Assembly: GCA_013396915.1 (NCBI GenBank)
Contig: VWZL01000728.1
Coordinates: forward strand, 558,001 to 622,000
Direction of reading: 5' to 3'
Source: Stercorarius parasiticus
Taxonomy: Eukaryota; Chordata; Aves; Charadriiformes; Stercorariidae
Length of the DNA stretch: 64,000 nt
Shown: positions 35,781 to 50,000 of the stretch, piece by piece
Layout: every line of letters starts with the position of its first letter
Numbering within the stretch: the first letter of the stretch is position 1
The notes under the pieces: generated by a model
What the model saw: the letters and a program-made list of their open reading frames with translations, nothing else
Databases searched by the model: none
What the model was told of the DNA's origin: nothing
Made by a program: the position numbers and the translations under genes

Positions 35781-37224
35781 TGTTGGGATGAACACTTCCT
35801 TTTAGGATCTCTAAGGAAACTCAGCCAGGTGAGGAAGCTTCCATCGGTAAGAACTTTCCAATGAGAAACTTTTTTTAAGGGAAAGAAAAAAATAAATTAA
35901 TAAAAAACCAAACCAAAATAAAACATGTTGATTTTGCTCTCATGGAAGGATTTGAAACATTGTTTTGTAAGAAAAAGTTAGAATGAAACTGTGGTATGAT
36001 TCAAAGAAGTTCATGTTCACTTGAAAGTATACTGAGAAGGGGAGGTGTTCCAGGAAGATGAATCACAGAGTTCCTTAGTGGTCTAAAATGTTTGGCCTAA
36101 AATGTTATATTAGAGAAAGTTCAAGTCTCTGTGACCACTTTGGGAAGAGTGATGGAAGCTTCTCCACCTCTCATAACCTTGGTTGCTTAACAGTCAAAAT
36201 ACATGGAAGTCTCTGGTTCCCACAAGATCCCACATCCAGTGGAGCTACCAGGCTTGACATGTTTCCTGATTTACTAGGTCCACCTTTCCCCATCACAGTC
36301 CTTCCCACAAACCAGTTTTATTGTTCTAGTTCTACTCGTCCTCTCAAGGGTAAGAATGAAACAAGAAAGTCTTGTGGTCAAGAGGACAGTATATATGAAG
36401 GTGGCATATTTATTTCACTGTCTTTATTCCATGCCAGAGTGAGTAAAATAATAATAACAGCTTTCTTTTTACTGGATTTATGGACATTCACTGACACAAT
36501 AAGCAAAGTGTCATTGTAGCGCTAATCACCTGATCAATTAGTCTATACTGCTCCAAAGCATAGTTGAAAGCACAAAGGCGCATTGTCTAATCACAGTGCC
36601 CTAATGAGAGTTTCCTAGTTTAGCCCCTTTCACATCCCCTACCCTTCAAACTTGCTGATCGGGTTGTGGTGTCTCAGTCCTGCTTGCCCTTACAAAGCTT
36701 TGCACTGAGGGCAATCAGTCTGCAAGGGTCACGTCCCACCTGTCAAATCAGGGCCCTGGGACCTCACTTCTACATGGTTCTTTATCCATTATAAAGTGTC
36801 AGAAAAATGTTTGATTTCTTGAGTGATACATTTCATCAGCAAATATACTGGATCTTCCACCCTCTGTTTCATTTTCTGCCCATACCAAATTCTGAATGAA
36901 GAGGTGAGATAGAATGGATTTACACGGAAATCTAAGAGAAAAATCACCTCACCATTCATCTTGTTCACTGTCCTTGCTCTGGGGCAGTGGGCTGGAGTAA
37001 GGATGGAGCTGTCATTGTGCAGCACAGCCCCTCCTTCCCCTTCTTTAACCTAGCAGCAGCACTATTGCCCTGCATCAAGCCCTGACATATATGACAGGTT
37101 TGTTGGAAGCTCCTGAGACATACAAAAGGCAGCAAATGGTAGGTGAAAGACAGAGGAGGAAGGGAGGAGGAATAGAGCCATGGGAAAGCTCAGGAACAGG
37201 ACTATGTGGGGAGGTACTTAGGAT

Positions 37225-37286
37225 AGGCTGGCACAAGTGACAAAAAGAGCAGATGGAGCTGGAAGGTAGGGATTTGAATCCCACAC
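37225..37286 (-). repeat. MIR-type SINE fragment
   Basis: Antisense boxes GGCTGGCACAAGTGACAAAA, GAGCAGATGGAGCTGG and GGGATTTGAATCCCA (37269-37283) correspond to the complement of the MIR GTGTGACCTTGGGC, CTCTGCCA and GGGTTCAAATCCC (B-box) segments. The B-box part is well kept. The rest is decayed. Confidence 0.55.
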
Positions 37287-38112
37287 CTTACCCTCTCTGT
37301 GGCCTCTGGCGTTTCACATAGATGGAGCTGAAGTTGTCAGGTATATTGGCTGTCCTGCACGGGGCTGGTTGGGATTATCTCACCCAAATAAGTCACTAAT
37401 GCTGCATTTCAGACCCCCACGTAGTCTTATGCGAGCGGTGTTGGAGTAAGCGCATCCCAGCCCTAGCTGGTAACAGGGTGAATGCAGAGGTGTAGGGAGG
37501 GTGTACAGAAAAACAGGGAGGAGGCAGTTCAGAGGTGGTGCTGTAGAACTCTCATGAAACATGTAATCTCTGTGTTTCCTCCTTTATTATCACTATTATT
37601 CCTCCTGAATGGTCTAATGACAGGATAAATTAAAAAGAATGAGGTGCTTTTGAGAGTGGAGTCATTATCAAAATCATACTGTGCTTGTTTAAAATACTGT
37701 GTAACAACTGTGAAAGTTTCCCCCACCCTTGTTTACATCCAGCATAGATTTATTGGCAGTTCTCTTTTCATTGTTGAAGCTATATTCAATTTTACCAGCA
37801 ACAATGTATTGTGATTGGAGTGAATTGAATTTTCTTTTCTATTCAAAAATGATTAGATGCGCAATGTAGAACTGAATAATAAGCACCCGTCCATAAATGT
37901 TTTGCCTGTGGTTATACAGCATTATGTGCCTTCATCACTGCTGTACACAGAAGATATCATGACAGCGACTCAATAGGGTTCAGCCAAATGGTCACTTCTG
38001 CTTAATTACGTCAGGTACCATATAACATTATAACCTTGGAATAGAATTCCTACTCAGATCCCAAATATGGACTCCTAAGGAAAATATATCACTTTTCCAG
38101 TTAGTAAAATCA

Positions 38113-38140
38113 ATGAAAATTAGGTTATGAAAATTAGGTG
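38113..38140 (+). repeat. 14-bp direct tandem duplication
   Basis: ATGAAAATTAGGTT (38113-38126) is followed directly by ATGAAAATTAGGTG (38127-38140), 13 of 14 bases identical. This is a short slippage-type duplication. Confidence 0.85.
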
Positions 38141-40938
38141 TATTCCATTTTCCTATTCTACAGTTCTATAAGTAGAATATAGTCCCACTATTAAGTGAAA
38201 GTTAGGTGGTTAAAGGTAGGGAGCAGGGGTGATCTGAACCTCATCAAATTCAGTGAAAGTCTTCAAATATTTTTGAATTTTTTCTTGGAGAATGGTCCAG
38301 TTTCCAGAAAGGAAAGGTGTTTCTCGGGCTCAAGGCAATGTTTCCAGGATTGCCCAGTCTCCAGCACCGTGTTACTTCCCATCCCAATCTGTCAAAATGC
38401 ACAGCTAAACAGATGAGCTTGTATCAGAGCTGGGAAAAGGAAGGGAGAGAAAAAGAACAAGACCCAGAGTCCTGAGACCCCAGAATTTCTTCCCCTCCAC
38501 ACACACCCCATCACAGCATTACTTTGCCTTTTTCTTCCTCCTGCTGTCAAACTTCTGAGAGATAAAACAGCATTAAAGTCAGAGAAGTCTGGAAGGGAAA
38601 TGAGGCTGCTCACTTTATTACTCTTGATTAGCAGCAAATTATTCTCCTAACATTTACTTTCCCTTCATTTGATTTAAGAGTGATTACACACAAATAGCAG
38701 TTAAAAACATCAGATTTTTAATAATAGTTTTATTTACCGCTGTAATTGCTTCTGTAGCATCTCTGAAGTCTGAAACACACCCCTCCTGACACAAAATCAA
38801 ACAATCAGCCTTGTATCTTCGTCTCTTTCAAGTACATTCTTCAAAACAGTATAAAAAAAGATGTAGGAGTTTCTTATTTACTATGTTGGTGTGGTCCAAG
38901 CTCAAAGGCTGTACCCATATTCCCAGACGGAGAAGCCTAAAGACCCATTTTAATTTCCTGTTCCCTCAGAAGCTTCTCAAGTGAATCAGTTTACTTAGCT
39001 AACGTCTTGATCCACTGTCCCCTGTACTTTGCTCCTCACAATCACAACTGAAGTCCACAATCACTCTGGTAAGACTGTCCTGCAATTCAGGCAGAGTGGG
39101 GATTGCACTGAAGTGTAGGAGCTTTTGCTCAACCATGGCTTTAGCCTCCCAAACTACAGCTCCCACGAAGGAACACCATAGGCAGCGTGGTGAAGTTTTA
39201 TCACTTGGCTGTTCATTGCTAAATGTTCTGTGAACATCTTTTCTTTCCGCTTTACCTCTAATATTGAAAAATCCCACGCCAAACCCTACAGACTCTTACT
39301 TTCAGCTCCAGGTGTTGGTTTCTGTCCTCCTATAAAATCCATGGATCGGACAAAGACTGAGAGTCTGTTTCAGAACGGGAGATGGAGCATCTGTCCTCAG
39401 AGCACATTCTTTGCACTAGTATTGTTGCGTCCTTGTCTTTTTTATTTTTCTTTGGTAATGGCCATTTTTGATTATTCCTTCTACATCTGAGGGCTAATCC
39501 AGACTAAGTTGTTCAGTAATAGAATGGCCATACTTTTCGAGAAGTACTGTATATCCAGGAAGAATTCCCAGGATATGTATCACCACGGATTCACTCTATT
39601 TCTTTCCAATAAAATCTAGCACTGGTGGGAGCTTCAACAGCATCATCTCAAAGTGAACATGACCTTCTGGTGAAGGAACTCAAGCAACCTTCCTCCTCTG
39701 GGATTAGAGCATGGTTTATGCCTCATTACTGTGAATAAATTTTCTACATGGGTTTCTGCATGCTTACGCATTTGGGCAACTTCACAATATATGCAGATAC
39801 AAATAAACAATTGCTTCCTTTAAGTAGAACCACAATGTTGGGGAGCGGGAGTGAGGAAAGTGTCCAACTTGCTGCATTCTTAGTAAGAGGTGTTTAAAAA
39901 AGCAAAAAAAAAGGCCTTTCACAGCAAGCCTGTAGGTCTCTGAGGAGTTACAAGGAGTAGATTTGTTAAAATCAGAATTGCCAATTGTGCACAGTTGCTT
40001 TTGGAATACCACCACATTTTTAAACAAACTTTATTAGAATTTATATCCCATTATGGAGCTGTACAGGGCTCCCTTAACAAGCACAGTCTGGCTGGAGGCA
40101 ATAAATCTGTCTTTGTCAGTAATGATGTTTGTATTATTTTAATGCTGTTGGTACTGTGGATTTGCGTGGGGGGCTGCAAGCAATCATCTTTCAACCACAG
40201 CTCACCTGCCGTGCATCCTGAATAGAAAAACACTTTCCCTTGTGGAGGTCAGGAACACAGCGGAGTACACCAGAGGATGTAGCCAAAACTTCAGCCACAT
40301 AGTCTAGTAGCTGGAAAACCCCATTCCAGTGACCTTTACCTATTCGATGTGGGGGGAAAAAGTCTCCTGGCAACAACATTTTTCAGTAATTTGCATCTCT
40401 GTCATGTGGTGAGCGTGGTACCCTGTCAGGAGGTTTTGTGATGTGGTCATTTGATAGATAGCCATTTTCTGAATGACTAAAGCAACTTTCATACTTTCAT
40501 ATGTGAAGGAATCCTGTCCCTGGGCCAGGTCCAAGCTGTTCAAGTGATGAGAAATGTGTTTCCAAGGTGCAGTTCAATTGAATCCCTTAAATACATTTCT
40601 TAAATTCATTTATTTCAAGGGATTTAAGTCCTTGTCTAATGTTCCAGATTACAGTCCTTTATATCCTGAGCATGAGCACTGAAAAGAGCTGTTTTCCACC
40701 AAACAGGTTTGCAGATAGCCTGTGATGCAGAAGACCCATCTCTGGCATGAGTGAGTCCATCTGCCCTCTGTGGAAAACATCAGGTTTGCAGCAGGACAGG
40801 GCAACCTCTGGGAAATCCTTGCTGGGGAACAGGACAGTGATATCCTAGTCATCCTGCATGGAATAAAGCGAAGGTAATTGCCTTCTTACATTTTGATTTC
40901 CCCATGTGGGGGCCTTCCACACTGAAAACCTTGAAGAG

Positions 40939-41049
40939 CATATATATACATATATTTTTATATATATATGTATGACAGCATATATATATGTAAGAACATA
41001 CTTTTTTATATATGTTATAAGAGCACACATTTATATTTATGTATATATG
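40939..41049. repeat. TA-rich low-complexity tract with self-complementary segments
   Basis: About 110 bases dominated by TATATATA, with ACATA and GTAT interruptions. Within it CATATATATACATATAT and ATATATATATGTATG can pair, and ATATATATGTAAG further on repeats the motif, so one or more AT-rich hairpins are possible. It is a degenerate (TA)n microsatellite and probably length-variable between individuals. Confidence 0.85.
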
Positions 41050-44000
41050 AAGGGCATATTGTCCCTTTAAATGGTTTGTGGATGCTCAGAAATTGGGTTG
41101 GATCCCTTTATGGAGTTGGGTAACCTGACAAATTTGCTGATTAAGGGCAGATGTGAGCTGTTTGCAGCAGCCCTTGTGGCCAAGCAGATGTAGTGCAGAG
41201 CTCTGCCTTGAGGTGGCTGGCTTGGTTGCCTGCAATGCCAATTGAACTGAGTGCCTTCACTAGAAATATTTTGCATTCATTTGTTTCACTGGATATGGGC
41301 GGCATTTAACCTGGGGTATAGCATGGCTGGGAAATGCAAATCGGCTATTTATTACAGAAAGGGTAAGCTTGGGTTTCCTGTGCTCTCTTCTAATGCTTTC
41401 TTTGCATCAATCTCTTGGTATTCCTTTCGTCTTTTCCCAGTCTGCAACAGATTCTTTCTCATAGCCTAACCCTAAGAAAAGAAATCTCTTTTTTTAAAAA
41501 AATGGTATTTTTAGCAACTGCTGTGTAAACAAATGTGGTGGGCACCTGCAATGATGTTACTAAACTTGGTGTGGACTCTGAGTTAATATCCTGTAAAGAT
41601 GGCTTATAAATTGATAGTGCCATGTCCCTCCTCCCTCCCAGAAGTAAAGGGGTGGGCAGTAGTGCACTGCCCAACTCCTCTTTTTCACTGAAGAGCAGAG
41701 TGAGACATGACAGATCACCAAGTGATGTAAGTAATATTCTAGAGTGAAGAAAGGAAGCCTTTTCTTATAGGTATGAGGTTTGATAGGTAGATATAGGTAG
41801 ATGAGATTTGATAATAGTTGGTGCCATGTGTTGTATCTTTTCTTTCTGTCGTGTGATGCTACTATGTCTATGTGCCAGATGCGTTCCCCCAGATGCAGAC
41901 TAGCTAAGTCCTTTTGCTTGTAGGTGTGAAAGGGAGGCAACCATGTCTGTGTATCCCTTTGGGAGATTTGTTTCTTGCACAAGAATTTCTTTTAGTTTGC
42001 CTGCTTTTCGTTGAGACACTGGCATCAAATAGAAGGCAGGGATACGATGGTGATGTGGAAAGGGGCTGCCACATCTTGCCCTGGTTTGCCTGGAAGCAAA
42101 GTCAGTTCTAGGAGGTGGAGGAGGAGGGAGCAAGGAGAATTATGATAAGTCTGCTTCTCTGCTTCTGAGCCTGTGCAAGAAATTCCCTTTTCACACTGGA
42201 GAGCCTTTGAACAGACCTGGACATACATCTCTGCACAAGTCATTACCAGATGGAAACTCAATGGAGAGACTACCCGAGTCCTATTGACCTGACTCCAAAA
42301 CCCTAAAGCTTAGGCAACTGAGAATAACCTTCTCTCTAAACCCCACAACATAGCCCCATCTGAATAATTTCGCTGGCCTGTGCTAAGACATCATTTCACC
42401 CCAACAAAGGGCCTAACTCTTGGCATGAAGAGCTGAGCATTGACTCCTCTTCTCTCAAGCTGCTCACGCCTCAGTTCTTGTGGGTCCTGCAATACTGAGG
42501 CAGTAGCTGGAAGAAGCAAAGATATTTTTCTTCAGGCAGGAAGTTATTTCATCCTCTTAATAGTGACATTTTGACTTTGGAGTTATCTCACAAACTAATC
42601 ACTGTAAGTTTGTGTATTAGAGTTTTGGAAAAACTAGTTTTTAAAAATACTAGGAAGGAGGGAAACAGTGATTTATAATGGATGGGGAGGAAAGGAATAT
42701 TTGGCTCAGGCTTTGTTAGCAGACAACCTTTTAAGCAATATTTTTTATGTACAATTATGGGATGCCCTTTTTGAGTGAATAATGTGATAATCTAAGATTG
42801 TTTTCAAAAATTACAGGACAGATATATTGATAACCTAACTGTGAAACTAACAAATTATGCAGGCATGTATAAAAGATCATATTTTACACATCATTTTGGC
42901 ATAAAATCTGAGATTTCATTAAGGGTCCTGGTCATCAGGAATTTTAGATAATTGACTTTATTGCTTGTGGAGTTTCAAGCTGGGCACCAAGTACTGGGAA
43001 AAACCACCTATGAAACCTTAGGCCATGGTGGATGATTCTGCTAAAACTTCTAACCTGATGACAACCTACAAGTCTGTATAGCTACATTTGTGTGGAGAGT
43101 TTTGCTGCTGATTTCATAAGGATTACTTGCTGGAATAAACTTATGGACCGTGTATATTCATAACCATGCTTCTTGATGAATAGAGATTTCCTTTGTAGGC
43201 TTCAAAGGCAAATTGAAGAATTCAAGTGCATTCATCCTTCTCACACTTGAAAAGCTGATCTTTGCCATTATTTTATACTAATCAAATACTAGGATGCCTT
43301 GTATAGTTACCTGCAAGATATCTGAAATGGAAAGGATTTCATCAGTGGATGGACACTTCTTCAGAGAGTTGCACTAACTGTAATGCCAGAGCTTAGATGA
43401 AATTAAGTCACTACTGTGTCTGCTGTGTGTTGTCTTGGTCAGTGATGACTGGCCCAACAGACCTGTGGGGCTCAACGATCAAGACGAGTCATGAAACGGG
43501 AACACTGTCCCTTTAGCAATTACCTTATTGATGGTGGCTTCTTCCAATCCGGTAGCTGGGAAATGACTTAGCTCTAAGAGGCATGATGAGACAGAAGCAC
43601 TATCCAATATTGTAGTTATTTCTCAGAAGCAAATTAACGATACTTTCTGTCCAGTGCTTGGTTTCCCACCAGATCCTCTGCTTTGTTTTCCCATACTCTC
43701 AAAACAGAACTCTTCAGTTGTGCCAGTCTCTAAAGCTGAAGCCTGGGGGCAGCTCCCTCACTAGTTTTTCCCACTGAATTAATCTTGCTTCATTGCTGTT
43801 TTCCTTAAATAAAGATAATTTTTAAAGTAAAAAACATCAGTTCTTTACTGTTGTCATGTGAGCTTCAAGAGCACATCCTAACATTTTTTTCATACTTTTC
43901 TCCTCTAGGGCAGAAAAACTGCCTCTATATTTTAAGCTAGAAACTGAGATTAATTTATTGTTGAAGCAAGAAGCTAGCACTTATATTGAAACATCAAAGA

Positions 44001-47000
44001 GGATGGACTGACCGCAGTCATAAGCGTGGGTTGTACAGCTGCTCTTTCTGCCACTACTGCTTTAAATAATGGGATCTGGTGATTCTCGTTCTCTCTTTTT
44101 GGAAAATCATTAGAAACTGTTGCCTTTTTTCTTCCCCAAGCTTTTTCCTTAACAAAACTAACTTGGAAAGTGTAGATAGACATAGACTTTCTGGAGAAGA
44201 TGCTCTCCTGTATTGAACTCAGGTCTCCTATTTCTAACATGGATGCCCTAGCTGAGCTGTTCTACAATAAGAGGAGCACCCTTGAGTCCCTCTAATTACT
44301 TCTGCTATTATATGCAGTGCTTCAAGTGACTAGTAGGTTTAGACCTTATATGTGAAATTTAGCCAAGGTTGCAGGCAGAGAATATCAACAAGCAAAGTGG
44401 CAAAGGCAAGGATTTACTGATAAAAAAAACCACCCTAGATATCTCCCAGACAGGGACTTTCTGAGTTATCACTGTTGATTAAGCAATAATATCCTGTTGT
44501 GGGTACCAGAGTTGCATAAATTCACATCAGACCTCTGCCACATTTCCTCAGATCTGAAACTGGGGACTAGAGGGCTTCTGACTTCCAGAGGAGCTGCATA
44601 GGATATTTATGATGCTGTCGTGCTTACATATCCATTGTCAGTTTTCTGCCATGACACAGGAACAAGAGGATGACACACATTCCCCTGCTCCCTTTCACCA
44701 TTCCAGCTCTCTCTCCTGCTTTGTTTTGAACAGTGGGCAAAGATCAGTTTGCGTACCACATTGGATTGTGAACTATAGTGATAGGCACATGTCCGCTCCT
44801 GGCATAGGGATGGGGGAAATAGCTTAAGGCTATTTACATAAAGAATTTTTTTTTCTTAGTCTTTGGAATCATTGTCTTCTTTGGGAACAAGCTCTAGACT
44901 TTCCTCTTCCCAACCTAGGTTGAGAGGCCTACCACAAAATGTAAGGTCTGCTCCAGCCCTAAAGAGATAAGCAGTGTGACATGAGGGAGCAGAGCTCTCT
45001 TCATGACCCTCCACAGAAAGTGGGAGAGGGTTGGCAGAATTCATTTTTATTCCAGTTATAAAAGCTGCTGGTTTTGATGAGCAGATAAGACATTTTGTCG
45101 GGAAATGGTTCTCAGCAGACACAAGTCTGCCAGGTTCAGAGAGTGGGTTGGATGCCTAGTTGCACTGGATGCCCTAAAGAAATGAGAGGGCTGTATTCCA
45201 CCTGCTGTTGTCAGAGTTTGGAGTCCAAGCACCATGACAAATGGTGCTCAAGGAAAAAATACCAGAATGAAAGAGAGAGGAGGAAAAAATGACCCACAGT
45301 AAATGAGAAAAGAAAAAGGTTAATTTTTCTTGGCAGTTATTGCTTAACTTGCTCTTTTTTTAGTGTGTAAATTTAACAGTATTGCCCAAGAATAGACTGG
45401 GAATTCAAGAGAAAACTCTACAGCTTTGGAAAAAATGAGAAAGGAGAAACCAAAACTCTTGGCAGTAACAGACTACTAATTTAGGTCTGTAGCAATTAAT
45501 TAAATTGATCTGAGTTAAATTTTTTCATGCTGGAATCATGGAACAGTCTGTAATTCTGCCACCTATGCTGTAAAAATATGAAGTATTCCCTTTGCATTTG
45601 TAAATATTCTTAACTGTTATTTTTAATCAAAGGTCCACCTGAGCTTAATTGTTACATAGGTTTGGTGTGTCTAAACACACAAATGTCAGAGGCTATTTGC
45701 ATGGAAGATGATAATGTGATTAACTTTGCCATCTGTGAGCCCTTCTGCATCACCATCACCTCTCCACAGAGCAAATATTCAGCTAACCATTTAACCCTGA
45801 GTCAAGTCTGTGAACTCAGGATCAGAGTTCCAAGCCTGTGTGATCAGTTCAGCAGAGTGAAAGAGAAACAATTTTTGCCTGATAGTTACACAAACTGTCA
45901 CCCTGTGCCGTGGCTGTGTGTCCTCTTCCTGGCTACCTGAAGAGTAGTATCCACCACTGTGCAGAGAATGTATCCTTGCCCAATGACTCACATGCAAGAC
46001 AGTAAAGAAGTAAAGACAGGTTAATTGAAATGTCATCAATATAACGGGGTGGGGTTTTTTTGTAAGTAGAAGTGAGGTCTCCAGCAAGATCAGACCTTAC
46101 TTATGTAGAAAGAAAATCCCTTAAAGTCCTTGCTTGCCGACTTCTTTGAACAGCACAAACTATTTTTTTCCTTCTCATATCAGGCCAGAGAGAATCAAAG
46201 ACTCGGGGATGTGATATCTCTCTCTCTGTTGTAATAACTAAATTTGTCCCAAATAGAACTACAAGGCCCTGTGTGACTCATCTGAGACAGTGTACCTCCT
46301 AATGAAATCATCTACAGCCCAGATGGCAAATCCAGCTTCCAAGAGACCCATGGGCTGAAATTCACTTATCCCTAACATTTTTTTTAATATTGAATGATTT
46401 TTCAGAGTGCTACTGTACTGGGTACACTCCAGCTGTGTCAAATGAAAAAGTGGTCATTCACTTTGGAACTCAAAAGAAAGAATCACTGCTTTTATGCAAA
46501 GACAGAAGATTGCAACTGTAGATGACTATTTTACATTACTTATACACTTTGCAAGCTTTGATGTGAAACCTGTTTGTAGGGCTCCTCATGGGCCTTCAGC
46601 AATTGGTATTAATCAAGGGACTTGTGATGGAAAAACTGCTTGAATTTCTTCAACTGGCTTGGTATGACAAGATAACAGAATTTTGTATACACAATAGCAA
46701 ATTTCTCTTCTGCTTTGATATTTTTTTTTATTCTGTGTTTTTAAAATACACGTACACCCCTCCATCTCTTAATAGTTGTAACTCATAACAGAATGCTTTA
46801 TTTGAAATGAAAATATAAAGCATCCAGGTAGCTATTTTTCTCTTAACAGAAACAAATGTAAAAACTACTTATACATTTTCAGTTAATTATCTCTCTCAAA
46901 AAAAAAAAAAATTGAAATTGTTCTAGGGAGTTCAGTCTTTAATCACTTTACTGTTTTTTAATGAGGCAGCAAGATTTCAGATGATAGCTTTCTAGTATAA

Positions 47001-50000
47001 CGACTATGGAGGCTGCAACAATTTCCTAATCCAACGGCCAACCATCAAACAGCAGGAAAAGGTATTCCTGACAATTCCTCTCCAAACAGTTTGCTAAAAA
47101 GGCCCAGAGCTTTGTTTTCAAGCAATGCCTGCCATGAATCACTTTCCTGGCCTGAGCCTACAGCACCAGCTAGGATCGTCTTCTGCTGACATATCCAGCC
47201 CTGAGCCTGGCCAGGCATCTTGTGACGCCACACAATGTAAAGTATATTATGAAGTTCCCCAGCACATGTCTCTAATCTCTGTCCCCTCCTCAGCTGGATT
47301 AGATCAGCTGTGTTAGCAAGACTAGAGAGCCTTCCACTACAACCTTTCCAAACCCATCTGTCTAGAAGGCATAACGGTGCTGTTGCAGGTGGTCTTACTG
47401 GACACAGGTGTTTTTTACATCAGGACTGTGAATAATTAGAAGAGACATAATCAGCATTGCTTATACTGTAAAACTTCTGAAGATTTCAGTGGAGGCATGA
47501 TTGGTCCACCAAAAGATGGTCTTGCAGATGTGCAGCTCATGTGAAAGGCTTGCCTACACTGGGCTCTGCCAGTGAAAGCTGACTGCAGCCCATCCTGCTC
47601 CCACAGCCCATCTGAAGTTCAGATTTGCCTTTCATAGAGGTTTTGTGGCTGTCTGAAGTCACCATTCCTTGCTTTTCCCAAACCACCTTTGGTCTTGCTC
47701 TCAAGAACTCCTGGCACTGTGGGTCATGGGGTTCCTCCAGGTTACACGGACAGTCCATTAAACAGGTAGGAACAGATAGCTGTCTTGATTCCCAACACAG
47801 TGAGTTTCTTTTTATTCCACATTCTGGTATACATACGGAAATGCTGAATTAATATATTTGATTCTATCTGCTGCATTCTTAGCGGGAAATTTCACAGTGT
47901 GCTGGCAAAGGAAATTCAACTGGTTTATGTTTACTTATCCTATCTAAGAGCTGAATATGCTGCAGTAATGAGCAGTGTATCAAAATGTCAAATTTACATT
48001 CAAGCTCTTTGAAATTCTCAGTTTCCAAAACAATAAGGCTTTAAAAAACAGTGGTGTCCTACATTCCATCATTGCAGTGTAGCCAAAACTCCTAGGTATG
48101 AAATGCATCCTTCTCCAAGACATAAAAGCATTACAGACTATTAATTACACTATGATTAGCTGAGACATCTTAACTGTAAATCATTGTTGCTTAAATACAG
48201 GCTACAAAGAATTAATTGGCAGCCTGCCAGTTCAGGGAAATGAAATCTAGCACTAGAAATAATATCAAAGCTAAGGCACCTATGAAAGAGTCTGAGAGCA
48301 GTCTAGAGGTACACACTGTGTATTTACATTGGATGCCTACGGGTTCATCTCTTCACGACTCCTGCAGTCCCATGTGACAGATGGCACTGAGGAAAAAGTC
48401 TACCTGGCTTTTCTTCCTGGTGCTTTGCCCTCATAACATCATCGCAAAGCACTGAGGACTTCATGTCAAAGAATAGCCACAGCCAACCAAGCAGGTTCTC
48501 TGTCCTGTATGAAAGGGTATATTTGGAACTGTAGTAAGGTGTAAGGAAGGCTCAGGGTCCTGCTGCAGCTTTTCTCCAGCCTAGTTCGAAGCCTGTGTCT
48601 GCATCCAAACACTGGATTTGAGTGAATTCATAGAAATTAAGACAAGTAAAGATAATGGCCACAATGTCTGGTTCCAATCAGGGCAAGTAAGAAAGGTTCC
48701 TCAAGACAGGTACTTACACACGCACGTGATTGATATTAGTAAATCAACACCATGTGACAGACTTTTAACAAACTGCCTTTAGAACTTGTAATCAGGATGT
48801 CAACCTTGTGGGTGAGATGTCCACCGATATAGTCTTTCAAATAAGAGAAAAATAGGGACTGCTGCAAACCTGATATCTAAAATGAAATACATTTAGCAGT
48901 CTTTGTAACTTATCAAACATGGAAATGTATCCACACTGCAGGAAATTCATTGCTGTAGTACAAACACAGCCAGCATCTGACAATAATCCTATTAAAGTAA
49001 CAATCTCTGCTCATGCTGCTATCATTCATATCATACTGAAATTGCATTTAGAAAGATTAAAAATTAAATAACTGCCATTTACTTTTTCATTTTTTCCCCA
49101 CCTCTCTTCCATGTGTTCAGGAAAGGCATTGCTTTTCTCTTTTAAGGTCATCAAAGATGTCTAAGGTCTGTTTTCTAGCAACTCCGATTTTATGTACTCT
49201 CTGACTAGATGTTGTTGTCCTTAACATCCTTAATATGCCCATAAAATCTATCCTAGAGAAAACCCTTCTGACATCTTAAGAAATTAGGATGGACTGTGCT
49301 GCTGGCATCCAATCCAGATTTCCTTCCTACAGCAGGGCTTGCTTTCAAGCTAGTGAATCAGGACCACGGTGGCTGTACTCCAGATTGAAACAGCTGCCCA
49401 GGAGCAAGGTGGACAAGATCCAGTCATGTCCCTGTGTGTATCTACCCCAAAGCATTGAATTGTTGCCTCCAGCTTGAAGTCATGGCAAAACTGAGATCAG
49501 CAGAAGATAGTACTTTGTCTCACTTCCTTGACCACACAACACAACCGAATTTGTCAGAAGTTTTGCAGGAAATGACCTTACATACCTTGTAGGAACTGTG
49601 TAGTTACAACCTCAGGGATCCTAGGGAGCATCAATAAGAATGGAATTTCTTTGATATCACCTCGCTGTCTCTGCTACCAGTTCATGAAAGACACAAAGGG
49701 CGAGATTCATAAAGCAGACATGTCTAAGCCACCCTCAACATCCTTGACAGTCAGTGGAGAGAAACAGACATTTCTAAGATGTGATTCATCCAGGCTTTAT
49801 GGGTTGTGCCTTATTTTTCTTTCAGTAATTAGCATGGAAGTCTAAGGTAATTACCTCAGATGTAGGCATCCAGAGCTGTATGGGATGAATTCCAAACACC
49901 ATGAATAAGCTCCTCAAGAGTAATAATCTTATTTATACTACAAAGTATTCTGTGCTTCCTCAGGGTGCAGGAAGCTTTCATCTGACGTAAGCACGCTGCC

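Larger units (their letters stand above)
35781..40938. other. Non-coding stretch, no gene seen apart from one MIR
   Basis: An A-rich run lies at about 35880-35925, the MIR fragment at 37225-37286 and a 14-bp tandem duplication at 38113-38140. The frame at 36088-36519 (143 codons, plus strand) matches nothing I know and has no convincing splice context. No RNA gene was recognised. Confidence 0.6.

Noticed and set aside
36088..36519. 143-codon plus-strand open frame
   Set aside because: No recognisable domain and ordinary local composition. A frame of this length is expected by chance in 64 kb read in six frames.
41560..41982. 140-codon minus-strand open frame
   Set aside because: It overlaps other frames on both strands, matches no known family and has no splice-like boundaries. 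Chance is sufficient.
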